64,000 nt of DNA from Flavobacterium sp. A45 (lineage in GTDB: Bacteria; Bacteroidota; Bacteroidia; Flavobacteriales; Flavobacteriaceae), in contig NZ_MUNX01000063.1 of NCBI RefSeq assembly GCF_002001005.1, positions 16,839-80,838 of the forward strand. Reading direction: 5' to 3'. Below are positions 25,617-34,400 of this stretch, piece by piece; position 1 is the stretch's first letter; each line of letters opens with the position of its first letter. The notes below the pieces were generated by a model. That model saw nothing but the letters and a program-made list of their open reading frames with translations. It ran no database searches and had not been told where the DNA came from. Both the position numbers and the translations under genes were made by a program.

Positions 25617-25649
25617 AAAAGCGTTTCCAATATGGAAACGCTTTTTTAT
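25617..25649 (+). terminator. Intrinsic terminator after the Nfu-type gene
   Basis: A perfect stem aaaagcgtttcc (25617-25628) / ggaaacgctttt (25634-25645) with a 5-nt loop and a T run follows the stop at 25586. Confidence 0.92.
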
Positions 25650-25813
25650 TTCCCAAAAAAGAACTCTTTTGGCAACAACCCTTTTCAGAAAATAATCTAC
25701 TTCCGTATCCAAAATCATACAAAAACTATTGATTATCAATAATTTAAAAATTATTCCATTTAAAATTCACAAAAAAAAGATTACTTTTGATTACATAACT
25801 AAAAACATAAACT

Positions 25814-26200
25814 ATGGGACTATCCTCATTTTTCAAGAACTTATTTGGCTCTGCCAAAGAAACCGCAAACGAAGTTGTAGACCAAGCAGAATCTGCTATT
25901 GAAGAAACCAAAATAACTGCTCAGCCTTATTTAGAAAAAGCAGAAACTTTTCTGGAAGAAACTGTAACCAAAGCCAAAGAAACAGCAACTCCTCACATCG
26001 AAAAAGCCGAAGCATTTGTAGAAGATGCAGTCGCCAAAGCTAAAGAAGTAGCAACACCATATATCGAAAAAGCGGAATCAATAATAGAAGATGTCCAAGC
26101 AAAAGGTACTGAAGTCATAAACAACCTGAAAGATAAAACAAATTCCTCTGACTCAAAAAAACTTGAAAACCCAAATAAAAAAGAAGAAGATTCCGAATAG
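25814..26200 (+). CDS. Amphipathic-helix repeat protein of unknown function
   Basis: This 128-residue protein has no signal peptide and is almost entirely charged amphipathic helix rich in Lys, Glu and Ala. Three 22-residue repeats are visible, each starting with a proline (Pro38, Pro60 and Pro82) and following the pattern P-x-(L/I)-E-K-A-E-(S/T/A)-F/I-(L/V/I)-E. Exact 22-residue spacing between prolines is the hallmark of apolipoprotein-type helices. The N-terminus MGLSSFFKNLFGSAKE is itself amphipathic. Homology is not recognised. Membrane or lipid-droplet surface binding, or a stress-protein role like YtxH/LEA proteins, is possible. The terminator at 26247 follows. Confidence 0.7.
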   Translation: MGLSSFFKNLFGSAKETANEVVDQAESAIEETKITAQPYLEKAETFLEETVTKAKETATPHIEKAEAFVEDAVAKAKEVATPYIEKAESIIEDVQAKGTEVINNLKDKTNSSDSKKLENPNKKEEDSE

Positions 26201-26203
26201 CTT

Positions 26204-26233
26204 TTTGTAAAAAATATTAAATCCGTATTTTTG
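26204..26233 (+). promoter_or_regulatory. Predicted promoter upstream of mscS
   Basis: TTTG at 26204-26207 and TATTTTTG at 26226-26233 are separated by 18 bp, a good fit to the Bacteroidota consensus. The expected start site near 26240 lies just before the terminator-like hairpin at 26247, placing that hairpin in the mscS leader. Confidence 0.55.
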
Positions 26234-26246
26234 CAATTCAACTTAC

Positions 26247-26272
26247 AACCTTCTCTATCGAGAAGGTTTTTT
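26247..26272 (+). terminator. Terminator-like hairpin in front of mscS
   Basis: A perfect 9-bp stem aaccttctc (26247-26255) / gagaaggtt (26260-26268) with loop tatc is followed by T6. It lies 46 bp after the upstream gene and 12 bp before mscS. It may end the upstream message, or act as an attenuator if the promoter at 26204-26233 is real. Confidence 0.85.
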
Positions 26273-26284
26273 ATGAATTAAAAC

Positions 26285-27109
26285 ATGACTTTAGATCCAA
26301 ATTACATTGCAGGCTACGCTAATACATTTATAGAAACACTCATAGAGTATTCCCCAAAAGTTGTTTCTGCGCTTATCATTTTATTTATCGGACTATATGC
26401 CATTCGAATAATCAACAGACTCATTCGAAAAATAATGGTTAAAAGAGACTTAGACCCAACCCTAACCAAGTTTCTGGCAGATATTTTACTTTGGGTTTTG
26501 AGAGTATTATTGTTTGTGACTTTCATCGACAAATTAGGAATAGGAACATCCTCATTTGTTGCTATTTTAGGAGCAATGGGACTTGCCGTTGGTTTGTCTT
26601 TGCAGGGCTCATTATCGAATTTTGCAGGAGGAATGCTGATTATTCTTTTCAAACCGTTCAAAGTGGGAGATACGATAGAGGCTCAAGGTGTTATAGCAAC
26701 GGTCCAGGAAATTCAAATTTTTGTAACTAAATTAATCACTTCGAATAATCAAACCATTTTTGTCCCTAATGGCGCTTTATCCAATGGAACCATTATCAAT
26801 TATTCCATGCAGGGAACCAGAAGAGCAGATTTAACCATTGCCATTTCTTACGGTACTGACCTTAAAAAAGCAAAAGACATCATAACCAAAGTTTTGGCAA
26901 ACAATCCAAAAGTATTAACCTCTCCAGTTGCGGAAGTATCAGTTAAAAACCTAACTGACAATGCCATTCAACTGGCAGTAAGACCTTGGTCAAAAATTGA
27001 TGATTATGGGCTTGTAGTTGCAGATACTTTGGAAAACTGCAAATTGGCCTTTGATGCTGAAGGAATTACTTTCCAACCATTTATTTCCGAGTTATCCAAT
27101 AATAAATAG
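26285..27109 (+). CDS. mscS: Small-conductance mechanosensitive channel (MscS family)
   Basis: This heptameric inner-membrane channel opens under membrane tension to release osmolytes. The 274-residue protein has three N-terminal helices. The pore helix GAMGLAVGLSLQGSLSNFAGG has the Gly/Ala packing of TM3. The beta domain follows (FKVGDTIEAQGVIATVQEIQIF), then a C-terminal alpha/beta domain. Size matches E. coli MscS. It has a possible attenuator in its leader and is convergent with tsaB (19-bp gap). Confidence 0.95.
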   Translation: MTLDPNYIAGYANTFIETLIEYSPKVVSALIILFIGLYAIRIINRLIRKIMVKRDLDPTLTKFLADILLWVLRVLLFVTFIDKLGIGTSSFVAILGAMGLAVGLSLQGSLSNFAGGMLIILFKPFKVGDTIEAQGVIATVQEIQIFVTKLITSNNQTIFVPNGALSNGTIINYSMQGTRRADLTIAISYGTDLKKAKDIITKVLANNPKVLTSPVAEVSVKNLTDNAIQLAVRPWSKIDDYGLVVADTLENCKLAFDAEGITFQPFISELSNNK

Positions 27110-27128
27110 TAACAATAAAGAAAGCGGA

Positions 27129-27797
27129 TTATTTTTTCGGAGTAGTCATTAAAAAATCTTTCAAATAATAAGGTTCAAAATAGGCGACATCAACAGTGTC
27201 GCTTTTTTTGTATTTATCAAAACTCAAAGCACTCATTTCATTAGCTGATGGATATTTAATATCATCCAAAAACACAAAATTATCTTTTGTTAAAACACTT
27301 TTGCATTTTTCATTACAGTCACCAATAAAATAAACCGTTTCTTCTATATCCTCAAAAGAACTTTCGGTAATAACTTCAGCTAAGACTTCCCGTTTTTTTT
27401 CTAAAGAAGCAAAAAAAACAGCACTATACACTTCCATTCTGCGAGCGTCAATCATAGGCACAATTAAACCCTTATCAATTTTAACTTTTGAAGCTAAGGC
27501 CTGTAAAGTGTCCACTGCAATCAAAGGAATATTCAAAGCATAACACAAACCTTTGGCAGCCGAAACTCCTATACGCAAGCCAGTATAGGATCCTGGACCT
27601 TGACTTACGGCAATAGCGTTGAGCTCTTTCATACCAATTCCAGCTTCATTGATAATTTCTTCAATAAAAACATGTAAACGTTCCGCATGAGAATAGCCTT
27701 CCTCAGCTATTTCTTTGCATAATATTGTTTTCCCTTCTTTTGCCAAGGCAACAGAACAATTTTTGGTAGCGGTTTCAATGTTGAGAATATAGGACAC
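27129..27797 (-). CDS. tsaB: tRNA threonylcarbamoyladenosine biosynthesis protein TsaB
   Basis: TsaB is the dimerisation partner of TsaD in making t6A at position 37 of ANN-decoding tRNAs. The 222-residue protein shows the ASKHA-fold N-terminus YILNIETATKNCSVAL and the conserved VSQGPGSYTGLRIGVSAAKGL motif. The C-terminus is divergent, as usual. A TAAATTTG -7 box lies about 65 bp upstream, and a perfect 16-bp palindrome sits between it and the start. Confidence 0.95.
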   Translation of the reverse strand: MSYILNIETATKNCSVALAKEGKTILCKEIAEEGYSHAERLHVFIEEIINEAGIGMKELNAIAVSQGPGSYTGLRIGVSAAKGLCYALNIPLIAVDTLQALASKVKIDKGLIVPMIDARRMEVYSAVFFASLEKKREVLAEVITESSFEDIEETVYFIGDCNEKCKSVLTKDNFVFLDDIKYPSANEMSALSFDKYKKSDTVDVAYFEPYYLKDFLMTTPKK

Positions 27798-27830
27798 TTT
27801 TTTAGGTTTTAGAATTTATAATGCAAGTTT

Positions 27831-27846
27831 TAGATTTATAAATCTA
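27831..27846. repeat. 16-bp perfect palindrome in the tsaB leader
   Basis: tagatttataaatcta reads the same on both strands and lies between the tsaB start (27797) and its predicted -7 box (27863-27870). It could be a regulator site or chance in AT-rich DNA. Confidence 0.5.
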
Positions 27847-27862
27847 TAATTTATTGCGCTTG

Positions 27863-27870
27863 CAAATTTA
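27863..27870 (-). promoter_or_regulatory. Predicted tsaB -7 box
   Basis: TAAATTTG on the minus strand fits TAnnTTTG. No convincing -33 element was seen. Confidence 0.4.
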
Positions 27871-27902
27871 CATCGAATTTTGAAATATCTTTTATAAAAA
27901 AG

Positions 27903-27933
27903 AAACACGTCCTGAAAACTTCAAGACGTGTTT
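27903..27933 (-). terminator. Intrinsic terminator of the ABC efflux operon
   Basis: A 14-bp stem with one mismatch, aaacacgtcctgaa (27903-27916) / ttcaagacgtgttt (27920-27933), has a 3-nt loop. It lies 38 bp beyond the last operon gene on the minus strand and is flanked by T-rich sequence on both strands. Confidence 0.85.
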
Positions 27934-27971
27934 TTATTTATTTGGAAATAAAATATGGATTTAATCAAAAA

Positions 27972-29267
27972 TTACTTTTTCTTAACTTCTTCTGATTGAA
28001 CAAAAACCATATCACCAGAATTCAAATCTTTAGCAACTGTTGTGTATGGCCCAGTAATCACCACATCTCCTTTTTTCAAACCAGACATCACTTCAATATT
28101 TGTATCATCTTGTATGCCTGTTTTGATGATTCGGATTTTGGCTTTATTACCTACTTTCACAAAAACACATTCCAGTTTTTTATCACTTTTAATGGCTGGT
28201 TTTTTATTTTCAGAATCTGGACCTTCAACTTGACCGATTTTTACCGCTGTCGTATCCGATTTCACAACAACTGAACTGATTGGAACGTAAACCACATTTG
28301 TTTTGGTTGTGGTAATAATATCTACAGTAGCAGTCATCCCTGGTCGGAATGGAGAATATGAAAGTGGTTTCCCTGCAATCAAATCCTGATAAGAATCTTT
28401 AAGAATTCGAACTTTTACTTTAAAATTTGTCACCTGATCGGCAGTTAAGGCCGTACTCGCAGAATTAGAAATACTGGTAACAACACCTTTAAACTGTTTT
28501 TTCAAATAAGCATCTACTTCAACATTGGCCAAATCTCCTACTTTTATTTTTACAATATCATTTTCGTTAACATCTACTTCAACCTCCATATTGTTTAAGT
28601 TGGCAACTCTTAAAAGTTCGGTACCAGCCATTTGCTGTGTCCCCAAAACTCTCTCACCAAGTTCAACATTCAAAACAGATATTGTCCCATCCGCTGGAGC
28701 ATAAATCACTGTTCTTCCTAAATTATCTTTAGCTTCATTTACAGTTGCCGAGGCACTTTGCACATTATAATAAGCCGATTGTTTACTAGCTTTTGCCACT
28801 TCAAAAGCAGAAACAGCCTTGTCCCAATCTGATTTAGAAATAATTCCTTTCTCAAACAATGTCTTATTTCGCTCATAATTAGCCTTAGCCTCATTAAACG
28901 ATGCATCAGACTGACTTAAACCTGCTTTAGAGCCTGACAAATTAGCTACACTTCTATTCAATCCAGATGTATATAAATCGGGATTTATCTTAACCAACAA
29001 ATCTCCTTTTTTTACTACTTGTCCTTCTTTTATTGGCAAATCTATAATCTCCCCCGAAACCATAGAGGCAATTTTAACCTCTATTTCGGGTTGGATTTTA
29101 CCCGTTGCCGAAACGGTCTCCACTACTGTACCAGTTTCAACATTGGCAATTTCAACTTCTTTGCCTTTATCTTTACTCCCTAAAACTCCTGCTTTTGAAA
29201 GCCCTATTAATAGTCCAATAATTACTACTGCAGATCCTATTATAATGTAAATTGTTTTTTTTGACAT
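27972..29267 (-). CDS. Efflux periplasmic adaptor subunit (MacA/HlyD type), copy 2
   Basis: The 431-residue membrane-fusion protein has an N-terminal anchor helix (TIYIIIGSAVVIIGLLIGL). The lipoyl half-motif VKIASMVSGEI...VKKGDLLVKINPD is followed by a helical hairpin (about residues 100-190), the second lipoyl half (IYAPADGTISVL) and beta-barrel/membrane-proximal domains. It bridges the inner-membrane ABC permease to the TolC-type channel. It is the last gene of the operon, after the TolC gene. Unusually, a second adaptor gene precedes the TolC gene. Confidence 0.92.
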   Translation of the reverse strand: MSKKTIYIIIGSAVVIIGLLIGLSKAGVLGSKDKGKEVEIANVETGTVVETVSATGKIQPEIEVKIASMVSGEIIDLPIKEGQVVKKGDLLVKINPDLYTSGLNRSVANLSGSKAGLSQSDASFNEAKANYERNKTLFEKGIISKSDWDKAVSAFEVAKASKQSAYYNVQSASATVNEAKDNLGRTVIYAPADGTISVLNVELGERVLGTQQMAGTELLRVANLNNMEVEVDVNENDIVKIKVGDLANVEVDAYLKKQFKGVVTSISNSASTALTADQVTNFKVKVRILKDSYQDLIAGKPLSYSPFRPGMTATVDIITTTKTNVVYVPISSVVVKSDTTAVKIGQVEGPDSENKKPAIKSDKKLECVFVKVGNKAKIRIIKTGIQDDTNIEVMSGLKKGDVVITGPYTTVAKDLNSGDMVFVQSEEVKKK

Positions 29268-29271
29268 GGTC

Positions 29272-30651
29272 TTATTTTTTCATGATTTGGTCAATTGGAA
29301 TTCCAAAATAAAATTCTAAAATTTTAATTTTGAAAATATAATCGTATTTGGTTCTTATTACTTCTGATTGTGCATTGGTCAGTAAAGTTTGCGATTGATT
29401 GAAATCGAAAGAATTCATTAAGCCTACTGCATATTTTTCTTTTGAATAATTATAAGCTTCCTCCCTGTTTTCTAATGCAACGATGGCTGATTCATGAGCA
29501 TTCATAGCTCCTTTTGCATCGGTAAAAGCAGTATAAACATTTCGTTGCAAATCTAGGTCTTCTTTCTCTAGTGCAATTTTAGACTTTTCTAAATTAACTT
29601 TATTACGATCTACATTATTTCTAACAGACCACCCATTAAAAACAGGAACATTCAATTGCAGTCCAAAATTCTGACCTTTGTTATCATTCAATTGCGTCCC
29701 AAAAGAATCTGCGGGTTTTGTCCCTATTGGCATCCCAGTGTCATCAAAAGCAACAACATCAGCATAAGAAACTCTTGAATTAAAACCATAAAAAGCTGTT
29801 AAAGTTGGCTGAAAAGCACCTTTTGCAATTGCAACATCTTTCTCAGCAATTTCTAAATTTGCTTGGGCAATTTTCAACTCAGTTCTGCTTTCTTTTGCTT
29901 TGGCATATATATCAATCGGTTTAACCGACATAATATTGTTTTCGTCATTAATATTGGTGTCATCAATTACATCGAAATCCCAAAATTCTTTTAACTGAAG
30001 TAATTGCGCTAAACTCAATTTAGAAATCAACAAGGCATTTTCAGCATTGATAACATTTTGCTTATTGGTAGCCACCGTTGCTTTTACATCCAATAAATCA
30101 CCACGGGGAATAGAACCTGCTTTGACCAATTCTTCAGAACGTTTGAATTGCTTTTCGTTAATTGCCAATTGCTCATTTTGTACTTTTAGATTTTCTTTAT
30201 TAAAAAGTACCTGCAAAAATGCATTCGCAACATTCAATGCAATATCTTCCTGCATTTTTACTAATCTGTATTTGGAGGCAACTATCGAGAGTTTGGCTCT
30301 TCGCATGATGTTTTGATTTTGCAATCCTTTGTAAATATCCACCCCAACATTGGCTCCAATACCTGTTTGTTGAGTAGTCTGATTTCTCAAGAGACCAGTG
30401 GTGATATCTTGGTTCAAACCAATATTCCATGAATGACTTGCATTTAAATTAGCACTTGGCAAAAAATTACCAAAAGCATCTCTCTTATCAATATTGGATG
30501 ATATTGTATCCAGTTCCGTATTTTTTATGGAAATATTATTTTTTATGGCATATCTCACACATTCTTCCAAAGTCCATGCCTTGGTTTGCGCTTGAGCCGA
30601 AAGTCCGATCAGGAAAACAAAAGCGATACTTATATAATTTATTTTTCTCAT
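29272..30651 (-). CDS. TolC-family outer-membrane efflux protein
   Basis: The 459-residue protein has a signal peptide (MRKINYISIAFVFLIGLSAQAQ) and two OEP repeats, each giving long helices plus two barrel strands (for example WTLEECVRYAIKNN at the start of the first repeat and the YSKEKYAVGLMNSFDFNQ segment of the second). It forms the trimeric outer-membrane tunnel of a tripartite pump. The ATG at 30651 is preferred over an upstream in-frame start because the signal peptide begins there. It lies between the two adaptor genes, with gaps of 4 and 74 bp. Confidence 0.92.
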   Translation of the reverse strand: MRKINYISIAFVFLIGLSAQAQTKAWTLEECVRYAIKNNISIKNTELDTISSNIDKRDAFGNFLPSANLNASHSWNIGLNQDITTGLLRNQTTQQTGIGANVGVDIYKGLQNQNIMRRAKLSIVASKYRLVKMQEDIALNVANAFLQVLFNKENLKVQNEQLAINEKQFKRSEELVKAGSIPRGDLLDVKATVATNKQNVINAENALLISKLSLAQLLQLKEFWDFDVIDDTNINDENNIMSVKPIDIYAKAKESRTELKIAQANLEIAEKDVAIAKGAFQPTLTAFYGFNSRVSYADVVAFDDTGMPIGTKPADSFGTQLNDNKGQNFGLQLNVPVFNGWSVRNNVDRNKVNLEKSKIALEKEDLDLQRNVYTAFTDAKGAMNAHESAIVALENREEAYNYSKEKYAVGLMNSFDFNQSQTLLTNAQSEVIRTKYDYIFKIKILEFYFGIPIDQIMKK

Positions 30652-30725
30652 TTGTAATGGAATAAAACGCAGCAAATACACTGCATATATTTAACTTAAT
30701 TTGCTTTTCGAAAATACTTCAGTGA

Positions 30726-31844
30726 TTAATTTGGTTTTGCTTCCTCAGTTTTCAATCCTTGATTCCAAACTTTTATTTTGTCTGAAGCTTTAAGACCGCT
30801 TTTTACTTCTACATAAATTCCGTCACTAACACCCAATGTGATGTCTTTTCTTTGAAACTTTTGTGGTCCTGTTTGAATTTCTACATATGGTTTTAATGTT
30901 TTTTTATCAAATTGAACTAACGATTCTTTTAAAGCTTGTACTTTATCCGCTTTTTCCAGAATGATAGAAGCATTGGCACTTAAACCTGCTCTAATAAAAG
31001 TATTATCTCTATTGGTTAAAGTCGCCTTAATTTCAAATTGGATAGCTCCGTTTTCTGTTTTCCCTTTTGGTGCTATATCGGTCAAGACAGCAGTAAATTT
31101 TTTGTTTTCAATGGCTCCAACAGTAATTTCGATAGGCATATTTAACTTAATTTTCCCTACTTCAGATTCATCCACTTTACCTACAAAAATCATTCTACCT
31201 ACATCAGCAACACTTGCAATTGTTGTTCCTTCATTAAAATTATTACTTTCAATTACTTGGTTCCCCACTTTTACTGGAACATCTAACACCATCCCATTTA
31301 CAGTAGAACGAATCAAAGTATTGGCATAATTTCCTAATCCGGAAGCTGTCCCTGTTTTTACGATATCAAATCCTTGTGTCGATGCATAATAATTTTGTTT
31401 AGCCTGATTATATGCTAATTGTGCTGCATCAAAATCATTGGCAGAAATTACTCCTTTATCAAACAACGTTTTTTGTCTTTGAAATAATTTTTCTTGGTTA
31501 TCCAATTCAATTTTTGCAGTTTTCACTTGATTTTGTGAATTGTTCAAACTTGAAACATTGGCAACCACTTTAATTTTGGCAATCATATCGCCAGCTTTTA
31601 CTGATTCTCCAGCTTTGATATATACAGCTTCAATAATTCCGGAAATATTTGGCTTGATTAAAACCTCCTCGTCTGGGACAATATTCCCTGTCGCTAATGT
31701 ACTTTTTACAATAGTTTTCACTTCTACTTTATCGGTTTCAAAAACGATAGGCGATTCTTGGTTTTTGGCATATAAATAATATAGTGCCCCGAAAAAAACT
31801 ATTGCAATTAAAATCAATATGGTTATGGTTACTCCTTTTTTCAT
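30726..31844 (-). CDS. Efflux periplasmic adaptor subunit (MacA/HlyD type), copy 1
   Basis: The 372-residue membrane-fusion protein has an anchor helix (GVTITILILIAIVFFGALYYL), lipoyl half-motifs (VLIKPNISGIIEAVYIKAGESVKAGDMIAKI and STVNGMVLDVPVKVG), a helical hairpin between them and a C-terminal barrel domain. It is shorter than the other adaptor of the operon, and the two are clearly diverged. It follows the two permease genes and precedes the TolC gene, so it is probably the primary partner of the permeases. Confidence 0.92.
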   Translation of the reverse strand: MKKGVTITILILIAIVFFGALYYLYAKNQESPIVFETDKVEVKTIVKSTLATGNIVPDEEVLIKPNISGIIEAVYIKAGESVKAGDMIAKIKVVANVSSLNNSQNQVKTAKIELDNQEKLFQRQKTLFDKGVISANDFDAAQLAYNQAKQNYYASTQGFDIVKTGTASGLGNYANTLIRSTVNGMVLDVPVKVGNQVIESNNFNEGTTIASVADVGRMIFVGKVDESEVGKIKLNMPIEITVGAIENKKFTAVLTDIAPKGKTENGAIQFEIKATLTNRDNTFIRAGLSANASIILEKADKVQALKESLVQFDKKTLKPYVEIQTGPQKFQRKDITLGVSDGIYVEVKSGLKASDKIKVWNQGLKTEEAKPN

Positions 31845-31890
31845 TTTGTATTGTTTTTTATTCGATTATTATTGTTTTTTGATTGAGTTA

Positions 31891-33153
31891 TTATTCAGCT
31901 CTTAGAGCATCAACAGGTTTAATATTTATGGCTGTCTGTGCCGGGATGAATCCAGCCAATAGTCCAGAGCCCACTAAAATTAGTAAAGCAATAAAAACAA
32001 CCACTAAATCTACGCTTGGATTAATAAACATCATCCCTTCTGTAGGCATCGTTGACAAAATCATATTCAGTATGGCCAGCAAGCCAGTTGCTATTGCGAT
32101 ACCAAACATTCCCGCAATTATGGTTAAAAAAATTGCTTCTAATAATATCTGGGATCGAATGGCTCCAGGAGTTGCTCCTAGCGCTCGTCTAATTCCTATT
32201 TCATTTGTTCGTTCTTTTACAACAATCAGCATAATATTAGAAATCCCGATAATACCCGATAACAGAACCAAAGTTCCAACAAAATAGGCAATGAATTTAA
32301 GAACATTAAACAAATCCTGCACCTTTTGAAATTCGGCAAATAAATCAAAATTACCAACTGCTCTTTCATCATCCGGATGAATAGAATGTCTTTCTCTCAT
32401 GAATGCCAAAATACCAGGTCTAAGTTCAGTAATTGAGGCATCATCATTTGCAGTAAGAGCCATCCAGCCTACTTTATCTCCAAAATTAAACGCTTGCTGA
32501 AAAGCGGTGAAAGGGATGAAAATGTTTTTTTGTGCTTGTTCTGCATTTCCATTATTGCCTTTACTTTTGTAAACACCAACCACCATAAAATTGACACCGT
32601 TTATTTTGATGTAAGATCCTATGACTTCTTCAGCACTTACATACAATTCTTTGATAACGCCACTGCCTATAATTGCTACTTTTCGTCTTGCCAATATATC
32701 CTGATGATTCACAAAACGCCCCTTAACAATATCCATTTGCTCTTGTTTTACTAATTCTGGATAATCTCCATAAATAGTATAAGCCCCTGTTTTTATTCCT
32801 CTTACTACATTACTCACACCATTGAAGTCACCCAATTGGTTACGCGGAGATACATATAATAAATCTGGGAATTTTTGTTTTAAGGCATCTACATCACTGT
32901 TTCTAAAATCATATCGGCGTGTTTTTGGTAATCCTTTATACGCTTTTGAGGTAGTTTGAGTCCACATAAACATGGTATTTGTTGCAATACCGTCAAATCC
33001 TTTTCTGATGCCATTTTCAAGACCATTTGATGCGGCCAATAAAATCACCAAAATAAATATACCCCAAAACACTCCAAAAGCCGTAAGCAGCGTTCGGAAG
33101 GTATTGGCAGTTAATGCCTCTAAAATTTCATTCCATTTTTCTCTATCAAACAT
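31891..33153 (-). CDS. ABC transporter permease (MacB/FtsX type), second
   Basis: The 420-residue inner-membrane protein has a first helix near residues 20-42 (TLLTAFGVFWGIFILVILLAA), a large periplasmic MacB_PCD domain, and three C-terminal helices in the FtsX domain. The coupling motif VVKERTNEIGIRRALGA is present. Unlike true MacB it has no fused ATPase; the ATPase is encoded separately at 34393. It probably pairs with the permease immediately upstream (2-bp gap) as a heterodimer. Confidence 0.93.
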   Translation of the reverse strand: MFDREKWNEILEALTANTFRTLLTAFGVFWGIFILVILLAASNGLENGIRKGFDGIATNTMFMWTQTTSKAYKGLPKTRRYDFRNSDVDALKQKFPDLLYVSPRNQLGDFNGVSNVVRGIKTGAYTIYGDYPELVKQEQMDIVKGRFVNHQDILARRKVAIIGSGVIKELYVSAEEVIGSYIKINGVNFMVVGVYKSKGNNGNAEQAQKNIFIPFTAFQQAFNFGDKVGWMALTANDDASITELRPGILAFMRERHSIHPDDERAVGNFDLFAEFQKVQDLFNVLKFIAYFVGTLVLLSGIIGISNIMLIVVKERTNEIGIRRALGATPGAIRSQILLEAIFLTIIAGMFGIAIATGLLAILNMILSTMPTEGMMFINPSVDLVVVFIALLILVGSGLLAGFIPAQTAINIKPVDALRAE

Positions 33154-33155
33154 AA

Positions 33156-34400
33156 TTATTCGTCTCTAAGTGCTACAATAGGTCTAATTTTGGCCGCTCT
33201 AAAAGCTGGTATAAATCCAGCCAAAGCACCTGCCACTACCAAAACGATTAAGGTTGATATCGCCACCGTAAAATCTACTTGCGGATTCACAAAATATTCA
33301 CTTTGGGCATGGGGTCCAATTAATTCTAAAAGTGATAATCCTGTTAATAAACCTAGAAAACCTGATATAGTGGTAATAAAAATAGATTCATGCAAAATCA
33401 TTATAATAATTGAAATCGGAGAAGCTCCTAACGCTTTTCGAATTCCAATTTCCTTGGTTCTTTCTTTTACAATAATCATCATAATATTACTTACCCCAAC
33501 AACACCAGCTATAATGGTACAGATTCCTACCCACCAAAAAAACAATCGAATATAAAGGTTCAAATCATAAAATTTCTTGGCTTCGACAGTGGTGTTAAAA
33601 ATACCTATAGCACTTTCATCATCAGGAGCAACTCCGTTTTTGGCCCTTAAAAGCTGTGCTAAACCTGAAGTGAATTTTTCTCCTTCAGCCAAAGCTTCTT
33701 CATAGGTATCTTTCTTCTTAAGAGTATAAAACATATTGTTGATTTTATCTCCTCCGCCATACACCTTTTGCGCAGTGGTCAAAGGCAAAAATGCTCTTGC
33801 TTCTTCTCTTTCTCCTCCTGGATCGGTAAAAACCCCAATCACTTTGAAATTAATATTATTAATCACAATCTGTTCTCCTATGGGATTTTTTTCTTTGAAT
33901 AGATCCAACTTTAATTTCATCCCAATTACTGCAACTTTTTCGTCATTTGAAAGGTCATTTGCATTTATGAATCTACCTTGAACTACCGTAGCATTTTCAA
34001 TACCTTGATAATCTGGATTTACGCCTCGATATTGGTAGTTCCCAGACTCTTTACCATAACTCATGGTTATACCCCAAGCATTATAAGTCGATGTGTTTTT
34101 ATCAAATTTATCTCCATATTTTTGAACCGAAATATCGTAATCGCTATTTCTAAACTGTATTTGCCTTCCAGGGTTCATCCCTTTATACGCTTTTGTAGTT
34201 GCCCCCGACCAAACTTCTATAATTCCGGCAGCATCACGTTCAAATTGCTTTTCAATTCCATTTTGCAGTCCTTTACCAACTCCAAGAAGAATCACCAAAA
34301 TAAAAATCCCTGAAGCCACAGAAACTCCCGTAAGAAAGGTTCTCAGTTTATTCTTGGAGATTGCCTCAAATATTTCTTGCCAGCGTTCTATATTAAACAT
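33156..34400 (-). CDS. ABC transporter permease (MacB/FtsX type), first
   Basis: The 414-residue permease has the same layout as its neighbour: helix 1 (FLTGVSVASGIFILVILLGVG), a periplasmic MacB_PCD domain, then FtsX helices with the coupling segment IVKERTKEIGIRKALGA. Its start overlaps the ATPase gene by 8 bp, showing translational coupling. The two permeases are related but not near-identical, so this is an old duplication. Substrates of such cassettes include peptides, antibiotics and lipoproteins; here it is unknown. Confidence 0.93.
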   Translation of the reverse strand: MFNIERWQEIFEAISKNKLRTFLTGVSVASGIFILVILLGVGKGLQNGIEKQFERDAAGIIEVWSGATTKAYKGMNPGRQIQFRNSDYDISVQKYGDKFDKNTSTYNAWGITMSYGKESGNYQYRGVNPDYQGIENATVVQGRFINANDLSNDEKVAVIGMKLKLDLFKEKNPIGEQIVINNINFKVIGVFTDPGGEREEARAFLPLTTAQKVYGGGDKINNMFYTLKKKDTYEEALAEGEKFTSGLAQLLRAKNGVAPDDESAIGIFNTTVEAKKFYDLNLYIRLFFWWVGICTIIAGVVGVSNIMMIIVKERTKEIGIRKALGASPISIIIMILHESIFITTISGFLGLLTGLSLLELIGPHAQSEYFVNPQVDFTVAISTLIVLVVAGALAGFIPAFRAAKIRPIVALRDE

